A DNA stretch of 64,000 bases from Chitinophagales bacterium (GTDB lineage Bacteria > Bacteroidota > Bacteroidia > Chitinophagales > Chitinophagaceae): assembly GCA_017303335.1 (NCBI GenBank), contig JAFLBK010000001.1, positions 687,001 through 751,000 on the forward strand, in the 5' to 3' direction. Under the pieces are notes generated by a model. The model saw nothing but the letters and a program-made list of their open reading frames with translations. It searched no databases and had not been told where the DNA came from. A program made the translations under genes and the position numbers. Positions 58,739-64,000 of this stretch are shown in pieces. Positions within the stretch are counted from its first letter, which is position 1, and each line of letters starts with the position of its first letter.

Positions 58739-59524
58739 TTATCTGACCAGCATTTTCCGGAACGCGGCACTGTCGCCATTGAAAACATTAAAATCAACCA
58801 GGGCGCTTATTCCGTTCACCCGCCCTGCCTCATTGTGCTGCCAGAAACTCCAGCTGCGTTTGATCCGTGGTTTATCCTTCACCAGATAATGAGCGATCCA
58901 TAGCGGGTACTGATCAAAGGCGCCATCCAGGAAATTCTCGTAGAAGTCGATATTGGTATAAATGATCGGTTTCACTTTGTAGTACTTTTCGATCATTTGC
59001 AACCAGTCCCTGACCCGCTGTTGTACCTCCGCGACTGATGCGCCATTGGCCGTTTCAATATCCAGTACCGGCGGCAGGTCGCCTTTTGCAAGCGAAACCG
59101 TGGAAATGAAATTTTCCGCTTGTGCTTTTCCGCTTTTGGAAGAGATAAAGAAGTGGTATGCTCCCCGTGGTACCTTTGCCTGCCGGGCCCGGAACCAGTT
59201 TTGCCGGAAACTGGCATCCACCCGCCCCAACCCCTCGGTAGCTTTGATGAACGCGAAACCAATCTTCACCTGCTTATCCTGCATCTCTTTTACAGCCTCC
59301 CAATCGATGGTAAACTGGTAACGGCTTACATCGATACCATGGATTGCGTAATTGACAGGAATATCGATACCAAAAGCGGCATAGCGCACAAACCTGGGTT
59401 TGTTCACTACATACGCGATATAATATACTGCAGCCGCGACAACGGCCAACAGCATGGCAGGTATGAAAACGATAGAAAAGAGGGAACGTTTCTTTTTTGC
59501 CAACCAGGAAATATTAGAAGGCAA
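58739..59524 (-). CDS. GH25 lysozyme (muramidase), membrane anchored
   Basis: A 261-residue protein. A basic N terminus and one membrane helix (FSIVFIPAMLLAVVAAAVYYIAYVV) precede a GH25 domain (62-261). Key residues are visible: Asp65 in HGIDVSRYQ, then FAFIKATEG at 91-98, Asp155 and catalytic Glu157 in PPVLDIET, and Trp/His at WSFWQHNEAG. GH25 enzymes cut the N-acetylmuramyl-1,4-N-acetylglucosamine bond of peptidoglycan. The start is uncertain: TTG at 59524 is the only early in-frame start, the next Met being inside the membrane helix. It is opposite to a lytic transglycosylase gene. Confidence 0.87.
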   Translation of the reverse strand: MPSNISWLAKKKRSLFSIVFIPAMLLAVVAAAVYYIAYVVNKPRFVRYAAFGIDIPVNYAIHGIDVSRYQFTIDWEAVKEMQDKQVKIGFAFIKATEGLGRVDASFRQNWFRARQAKVPRGAYHFFISSKSGKAQAENFISTVSLAKGDLPPVLDIETANGASVAEVQQRVRDWLQMIEKYYKVKPIIYTNIDFYENFLDGAFDQYPLWIAHYLVKDKPRIKRSWSFWQHNEAGRVNGISALVDFNVFNGDSAAFRKMLVR

Positions 59525-59635
59525 ATTTGCAGAAAGAATTTTTACGCTTCACTAAAAGTTTTAATAAAACAGGTTCTGAGCGATACAATGCGGGCTATGC
59601 CATTGGTAAAAGTACGATAGCATAACTACGGACAC

Positions 59636-59752
59636 ATGAAAATTCGCCGCTATATACGATCTGTTAAAGAAGGGCTTTTTGCAAGCACGGGCAATAATCG
59701 GTCAGGCGTCCCGTTCTATCCAAAGCCCGTTTTTAATCGCAAACCTCTATGA
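59636..59752 (+). CDS. Possible 38-codon small ORF coupled to the transglycosylase gene
   Basis: ATG 59636 opens a 38-codon frame encoding a basic peptide (MKIRRYIRSVKEGLFAS..., nine Lys/Arg). Its stop overlaps the transglycosylase start as ATGA, in a different frame. This may be a leader ORF for translational coupling, or chance; there is no homology or codon evidence to decide. Confidence 0.25.
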   Translation: MKIRRYIRSVKEGLFASTGNNRSGVPFYPKPVFNRKPL

Positions 59753-60678
59753 CACTACGCTTTCGTTCAGGCAAGAAAAAAACAACTTCATTCACCGTAT
59801 CAACGCCCGTTTTGATGCTGTTATTTACGCTGGGAATTACCACCGCTTCCCAGGCTGGTTCCTACACCGACACCAGCAAGAAATCAACGCCCGTACAGAT
59901 CGACAAAAAAGACGCCGTGGACGATGAGTTTCCCGAACCGAACATCAATTTCCCGGCTGTTCTCGCCGGCAATGAAGATGAATCGCTCGAATACATAGAG
60001 AAATTTTCCGAGAACAGGCGGGCCTATGTGATCCGTACCTACAACCGCAGCAAAAAGTATTTTCCCAAGATCAGCGCTATTCTCAAAAAATACAACCTTC
60101 CCGATGAACTGAAAATGCTTATCGCCCTCGAAAGCGCCTTCAACGCAAACGCCGTATCGAAGGCCGGCGCGGTGGGATACTGGCAGTTCATGGACGATGT
60201 GGCCAGAGAGTACGGGCTGAAATACGTTCCCCGGAACGCGGCCCGCGTAAAAAAGGTTGTGGGTAAAGGGAAACACGCGAAAGTGATCTATGCAAAGAAG
60301 CATGTCAGCGGACGGGATGACCGGAAGAACTTCAATAAATCCACCCATGCAGCTGCCCGTTATCTGAAAGACCGTGGCCGCAACCTGAATAATGATATCC
60401 TGTTGATGGTAGCCAGCTATAACTGCGGCGTAGGAAATGTATGGGAGGCCATGAAAAAGACAGGACTGAGTGAACCGGGTTTCTGGGATATCAAAGAGTA
60501 CCTGCCCGCCGAAACAAGGGCCTATGTTATGAATTTTATCACCTTGAATGTGCTCTTCCACAATTACGATAAGTTCAGCAGCAACAGCCTTAGTTTTAGC
60601 CCCGCCCGCTTTATCAAGCTTGATAACATCGACAAACATATTGTTGCCGCCCTCGAAGAAGCCTGTTGCCGCGATTAA
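59749..60678 (+). CDS. Lytic transglycosylase (SLT domain, MltD-like)
   Basis: A 309-residue peptidoglycan lyase. An N-terminal hydrophobic segment (STPVLMLLFTLGITTASQAG) gives export. The SLT/GH23 domain (about 95-270) has catalytic Glu128 in IALESAFNANAVSKAGAVGYWQFM, then VASYNCGVGNV, and YLPAETRAYVMNFI at the end. It lacks LysM repeats, so it is shorter than E. coli MltD. It cleaves the same glycan strand as the divergent GH25 lysozyme; the two could be part of one cell-wall turnover function. Confidence 0.9.
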   Translation: MTLRFRSGKKKTTSFTVSTPVLMLLFTLGITTASQAGSYTDTSKKSTPVQIDKKDAVDDEFPEPNINFPAVLAGNEDESLEYIEKFSENRRAYVIRTYNRSKKYFPKISAILKKYNLPDELKMLIALESAFNANAVSKAGAVGYWQFMDDVAREYGLKYVPRNAARVKKVVGKGKHAKVIYAKKHVSGRDDRKNFNKSTHAAARYLKDRGRNLNNDILLMVASYNCGVGNVWEAMKKTGLSEPGFWDIKEYLPAETRAYVMNFITLNVLFHNYDKFSSNSLSFSPARFIKLDNIDKHIVAALEEACCRD

Positions 60679-60761
60679 GCGCATTTCCACAGCGTACAAA
60701 ACACCGGTTTCGATTCCCGATATTTCGGCTTGCTGAATAAGCGCAAGCCAGCATTCCGCCT

Positions 60762-60769
60762 TACCTTTG
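60762..60769 (+). promoter_or_regulatory. -7 element of the radical SAM gene
   Basis: TACCTTTG, a perfect TAnnTTTG box, ends 3 bases before the ATG at 60773, implying a leaderless mRNA. No clear TTTG box at 17-23 bases upstream was found, so this is tentative. Confidence 0.35.
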
Positions 60770-60772
60770 AGC

Positions 60773-61804
60773 ATGCCCCGAATCAACTGGAACGATAGTT
60801 TGAATCTAGCCAGCAAGCTCACATTCCGGCGTTTTACCAATGGCCTTAAAGTGCTGGCCAGCTTTTATGCGAGCAGGTTAATAAACCGGCCTGTCCAGTG
60901 GGGTTACCCCGTATCCATCTCCTTTGAACCCACCACCAGTTGCAATCTTCGTTGCCCCGAATGCCCGAGCGGCCTGCGGCAATTCACCCGGCCTACCGGC
61001 ATGCTGCAAAACGATTTTTTCCGGAAGACCATCGACGAAATCCACCGGGAGTTGCTGTACCTGATCTTTTATTTCCAGGGAGAGCCTTACCTGAACCCCG
61101 GGTTCCTGGAAATGGTTCAGTATGCAAGCAGCAAAAAGATATATACAGCCACTTCTACCAACGCCCACTACCTCACCGATGAGGTGGCCCGGAAAACAGT
61201 GGAAAGCGGGCTCGACAGGCTGATCATTTCAATTGATGGAACCACCCAGGATGTATACGAGCAGTACCGGGTCGGTGGCAACCTCGAAAAAGTGTTGCAG
61301 GGCGCCCGGAACATCATGAAATGGAAGCGGGAGCTGAAAAGCAAAACCCCGTTTGTATTCTTCCAGTTCCTGGTGGTGAAACCCAATGAGCACCAGGTCG
61401 ATGATATAAAGCGGCTGGCCAGGGAAGTGGGGGTAGATGAGGTCCGTTTTAAAACGGCCCAGGTATACGAATACGAGACCGACCCCAACAACCTGATCAC
61501 CACCCTTGATAAATTCAGCCGGTATAAAAAGAATGCCGACGGCACATACAGTCCCAAGAACAAACTGGCGAACCGTTGCTGGAAACTGCAGCACGCCAAT
61601 GTGATCACCTGGGATGGCCTGGTGGTGCCCTGCTGCTTTGATAAAGACGCCATGCATCAACTGGGGAACCTGAAGACACAATCCTTCAAAGAGATCTGGC
61701 ACAACGACAATTACAAACAATTCCGCAGCGAATTGATGAAAAGCCGGCGAAACATCGACATCTGTGCCAACTGCAGTGAAGGCGTTTCGGTATGGAAAGA
61801 TTAA
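60773..61804 (+). CDS. Radical SAM protein with SPASM domain
   Basis: A 343-residue enzyme. The SAM-binding [4Fe-4S] cluster motif is Cys57-x3-Cys61-x2-Cys64 in TTSCNLRCPECPSG. A partial TIM barrel follows (YLIFYFQGEPYLNPGFLEMVQYAS, DRLIISIDGTTQDVYEQYRVGG). The C-terminal SPASM-type region has CWKLQHANVITWDGLVVPCCFDK and ICANCSEGV for auxiliary clusters. Such proteins modify peptides, cofactors or sugars; the target is unknown. ATG 60773 is preferred to a TTG two codons earlier. No precursor-peptide gene is adjacent. Confidence 0.85.
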   Translation: MPRINWNDSLNLASKLTFRRFTNGLKVLASFYASRLINRPVQWGYPVSISFEPTTSCNLRCPECPSGLRQFTRPTGMLQNDFFRKTIDEIHRELLYLIFYFQGEPYLNPGFLEMVQYASSKKIYTATSTNAHYLTDEVARKTVESGLDRLIISIDGTTQDVYEQYRVGGNLEKVLQGARNIMKWKRELKSKTPFVFFQFLVVKPNEHQVDDIKRLAREVGVDEVRFKTAQVYEYETDPNNLITTLDKFSRYKKNADGTYSPKNKLANRCWKLQHANVITWDGLVVPCCFDKDAMHQLGNLKTQSFKEIWHNDNYKQFRSELMKSRRNIDICANCSEGVSVWKD

Positions 61805-61831
61805 AATACAGACATTTGCATTTTGCCTCCT

Positions 61832-62857
61832 ATGCCATCCACATTCAATAACCGCCTGCGACAGATCATCCTCTTGCTGGTGATCGTTTTGCTGGCAATT
61901 TTATTACTGAACCAGCTGTTCGTCTTCCTGCCGGGTTTTTTAGGGGCGATCACCCTCTATATCCTGCTGCGCAACAGTTTCAACTATCTCACGATCAGAA
62001 AACGCTGGCGTAAAACGGGTACGGCCGTCCTGTTCATCCTGGGAAGCCTCGTGATCATTGCACTGCCCCTTTATTTTTCCATCCGTCTTATCTCTTCCGA
62101 ATTATCGATCCTGCTCAATAATTCCGCGGAACTGGTTGCAGACGCCCGCTTGGTTGGACAGAAGATCTATGAGCTGACGGGTGTTCAGTTGATGACGGAT
62201 GAAAACATTCTGACATTCCAGAAACAGGCTGCCACGATTATTCCTTCCCTGCTCAACAGTTCTGCTTCGATTCTCAGTAATTTTGCCGTCATGTTTTTCC
62301 TGCTCTACTTTATGCTGGTGAACGGCCGCGAAATTGAAAAATTCCTCGACCGCTTCATCCCGCTCAAAGAAGAAAATATTGACATGCTGAGCCTGGAAAC
62401 CAGGAACATGATCAGGGCCAATGCCATTGGTATACCGGTATTGGCCATTATACAGGGTGTGGTGGCAACGATTGGTTACTGGATTTTTGGCGTGAAAGAT
62501 TTTGCCCTGTGGGGATTTTTGACCGGTGTTTTTTCGATGGTCCCGATCGTGGGAAGCGCCCTTATCTGGGCTCCCTTGTGCATTTACCTGTTCGCCATCG
62601 ATAAAACCGGTAAGGCCATCGGACTTCTGCTCTACGCAGCCTTACTGATCTCCAATATCGATTACGTGGTACGATTGACCCTGCTGCGGAAATTCATGGA
62701 TGTACACCCGGTTATTACGGTATTCGGTGTGATTGTAGGCCTCGGATTATTCGGTTTCTGGGGCGTGATATTCGGGCCGCTGCTCATCAGTTATTTTGTT
62801 ATTTTGATCCGGATCTACATGAACGAATTCGGCAAGCCCGCCGGTTCGTCACAATAA
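61832..62857 (+). CDS. AI-2E family transporter (TqsA/PerM-like)
   Basis: A 341-residue integral membrane protein with about eight helices and the family's long periplasmic-like loop (LVADARLVGQKIYELTGVQLMTDENILTFQ). Conserved features include GIPVLAIIQGVVATIGYWIFGV, FLTGVFSMVPIVGSALIWAP and the terminal GFWGVIFGPLLISYFVI. Members export AI-2 or act as cation/H+ antiporters in different bacteria; the substrate here is open. ATG 61832 starts three codons inside the longest frame, which would need TTG. A MarR gene follows 26 bases later. Confidence 0.87.
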   Translation: MPSTFNNRLRQIILLLVIVLLAILLLNQLFVFLPGFLGAITLYILLRNSFNYLTIRKRWRKTGTAVLFILGSLVIIALPLYFSIRLISSELSILLNNSAELVADARLVGQKIYELTGVQLMTDENILTFQKQAATIIPSLLNSSASILSNFAVMFFLLYFMLVNGREIEKFLDRFIPLKEENIDMLSLETRNMIRANAIGIPVLAIIQGVVATIGYWIFGVKDFALWGFLTGVFSMVPIVGSALIWAPLCIYLFAIDKTGKAIGLLLYAALLISNIDYVVRLTLLRKFMDVHPVITVFGVIVGLGLFGFWGVIFGPLLISYFVILIRIYMNEFGKPAGSSQ

Positions 62858-62883
62858 AATCCCTTTATACCTGAATTCATATT

Positions 62884-63336
62884 ATGGGAATTGAAAAAGA
62901 CATAAATCAGCAAACGTTCCGCAACGATTACCAGAAGGCGGCCATCAACCTCATTTACACCTATCACTGGCTGAATGAGAAAATGAAGGTTTATTTCGAT
63001 AACGAAGGTATTACCAGTCAGCAGTTCAACATCCTGCGCATTTTACGGGGTGCCGGGGTACCTATCTCCACGATGCAGATCCGGGAACGCATGCTGGATA
63101 AGATGAGCGATACCAGCCGTATCGTTGACCGCCTGGTGCTGAAAGGACTTGCTCAAAAAAACGTATGCAAAAACGATAAACGCCTGGTTGATGTCAGCAT
63201 CACCGCAAAAGGAAGAAAGCTGCTTGAAAAACTGGATACACACGAAAAAGATATGGATGCCACATTTGGCAACCTGTCTGATTCGGAAGCCATGCAACTA
63301 AACAAATTACTGGACAAGATCCGCCAACCCCGCTAA
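62884..63336 (+). CDS. MarR family transcriptional regulator
   Basis: A 150-residue winged-helix regulator. The MarR core is ITSQQFNILRILRGAGVPISTMQIRERMLDKMSDTSRIVDRLVLKGLAQKNVCKNDKRLVDVSITAKGRKLLEKL: the recognition helix is at DTSRIVDRL and the wing at KNDKRLVDVSIT. It would bind a palindrome as a dimer and respond to a small molecule or oxidant. It is co-directional with the AI-2E permease gene and 9 bases before the glycosidase gene, either of which could be a target. Confidence 0.92.
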   Translation: MGIEKDINQQTFRNDYQKAAINLIYTYHWLNEKMKVYFDNEGITSQQFNILRILRGAGVPISTMQIRERMLDKMSDTSRIVDRLVLKGLAQKNVCKNDKRLVDVSITAKGRKLLEKLDTHEKDMDATFGNLSDSEAMQLNKLLDKIRQPR

Positions 63337-63345
63337 TTGCCGCAC

Positions 63346-64000
63346 ATGAAACTTGCCGTATACTCACTCCTGCTCCTACATTTTCTTTTACCTGATCGGT
63401 CGTTAGCGCAGGCAAAACCCGAATTCCGGGGTGTCTGGATCGCTACAGTAGATAATATCGATTGGCCTTCAAAGGGAAACTACAATTCCGATTCGCAGAA
63501 GGTGGAGTTTATCCGGATACTCGACATGCACCAGCGCAACGGGATGAACGCAATGATCGTTCAGATACGTCCCGTAACGGACGCCTTCTATCCATCACCC
63601 TATGAACCCTGGAGTGAGTTCCTGACCGGCAAGCAGGGTCGCCCGCCCATGCCTTACTATGATCCGCTCGAGTTCATGATCAGCGAAACCCACAAGCGGG
63701 GTATGGAATTTCACGCCTGGATGAACCCGTACCGGGCTGTATTCAATGTTAATACATCTTCCATCGCCCCCAATCACATCACCCGTATCCACCCCGAATG
63801 GTTTTTAACCTATGGAGACCGCCGGTACTTTGACCCGGGAAACAAAGAAGTGCAGCAATATGTCACCAATGTGGTAAAAGATGTGGTAAGTCGCTACCCG
63901 GTAGACGCGATTCATTTCGATGATTATTTCTACCCGTACCGGATTCCCGGTAAAGAATTCCCCGATAATGCCAGTTACAAACAACTCGGAAACGGTATGA
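63346..64000 (+). CDS. Family 10 glycosidase-like protein (GHL10/DUF187), 5' part
   Basis: The first 218 codons; the gene runs off the right edge. A signal peptide (MKLAVYSLLLLHFLLPDRSLAQ) is followed by the GHL10 TIM-barrel start: EFRGVWIATVDNIDWPSKGN, NGMNAMIVQIRPVTDAFYPSPYEPWS, GMEFHAWMNPYRAVFN, and VDAIHFDDYFYPY. The motifs are those of the glycosyl-hydrolase-like 10 family, thought to act on peptidoglycan or other polysaccharides. ATG 63346 follows the MarR stop by 9 bases, so they may share a transcript. Confidence 0.88.
   Translation, partial: MKLAVYSLLLLHFLLPDRSLAQAKPEFRGVWIATVDNIDWPSKGNYNSDSQKVEFIRILDMHQRNGMNAMIVQIRPVTDAFYPSPYEPWSEFLTGKQGRPPMPYYDPLEFMISETHKRGMEFHAWMNPYRAVFNVNTSSIAPNHITRIHPEWFLTYGDRRYFDPGNKEVQQYVTNVVKDVVSRYPVDAIHFDDYFYPYRIPGKEFPDNASYKQLGNGM

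Noticed and set aside
60773..61804. A radical-SAM-modified peptide (RiPP) cluster
   Set aside because: No precursor peptide, RRE domain or exporter lies next to the radical SAM gene; the GG-peptide locus is over 30 kb away.

Overview
The window looks like chromosomal DNA from a member of the Bacteroidota, most probably a Chitinophagaceae-type organism. Several independent signs agree: a type 9 secretion C-terminal sorting domain, an outer-membrane barrel protein encoded between coaX and lptC, DUF5916, DUF5606 and carboxypeptidase-regulatory/TonB-type barrel proteins, GG-leader peptides of the Bacteroidetes kind, near absence of Shine-Dalgarno sequences, and promoters matching the Bacteroidetes TTTG-N19-TAnnTTTG consensus. 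Coding density is high and no gap longer than about 300 bases lacks a gene. No tRNA, rRNA, CRISPR array or insertion sequence was seen.

Layout. 1-2.9 kb: end of lysS, an S9 (DPP-IV-type) peptidase and a small DoxX-like membrane protein. 3-9.4 kb, minus strand: a DUF5916 barrel protein, then a tight five-gene redox/stress operon (aldo/keto reductase, ArsC-like, OsmC, a secreted protein, an HSDL2-like SDR). 9.4-13.5 kb, minus: a cell-envelope operon of glycosyltransferase, LON-domain protein, coaX, outer-membrane protein and lptC. 13.6-15.6 kb: meaB, a small Cys-containing membrane protein and a TPR protein. 15.6-18.4 kb: three overlapping glycosyltransferases (GT32, GT4, GT25). 18.4-20.9 kb: typA and mgsA, divergent.

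21-29.8 kb, plus strand, is the most interesting block. It holds a LytTR response regulator, its probable TPR-LytS-type histidine kinase, a protein joining a catalytically dead C39-like domain to a VKOR and a thioredoxin-like domain, two small double-glycine-leader peptides with six cysteines each, a C39-peptidase ABC exporter and an HlyD-type adaptor. Together they describe a plausible pathway: the exporter cleaves the leader and secretes the peptide, while the VKOR/thioredoxin protein forms the disulfides in the cores. A strong hairpin separates the second peptide gene from the exporter gene.

29.9-42 kb: a 1194-residue T9SS cargo protein, uvrB, an orphan ParA ATPase, an esterase, a lipoprotein, polA, a DsbA/FrnE-like protein and a DUF1579 lipoprotein. 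42-46.3 kb, minus: a nine-gene run of very small proteins (DUF1801, VOC, NTF2-like, SRPBCC, TfoX-N, DUF6265-like, DinB, membrane protein) with several 4-base overlaps. 46.5-49 kb: an RnfD/NqrB-like membrane protein with a DUF2330 protein. 49-53.8 kb, minus: a receptor-like barrel, an ECF sigma factor, a membrane anti-sigma-like protein and two Spy/CpxP-like proteins, reading as one envelope-stress cassette. 54-57.5 kb: DUF5606, an M3 oligopeptidase, a Fur-family regulator and an SCO protein. 57.5-64 kb: a MerC-like protein, an NTF2-like protein behind a TetR-type palindrome, a GH25 lysozyme, a lytic transglycosylase, a radical SAM/SPASM protein, an AI-2E-family permease, a MarR regulator and the start of a GHL10 glycosidase.

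Functions rest on motifs and family resemblance read by eye. No database search was run, so names below domain level are inferences.
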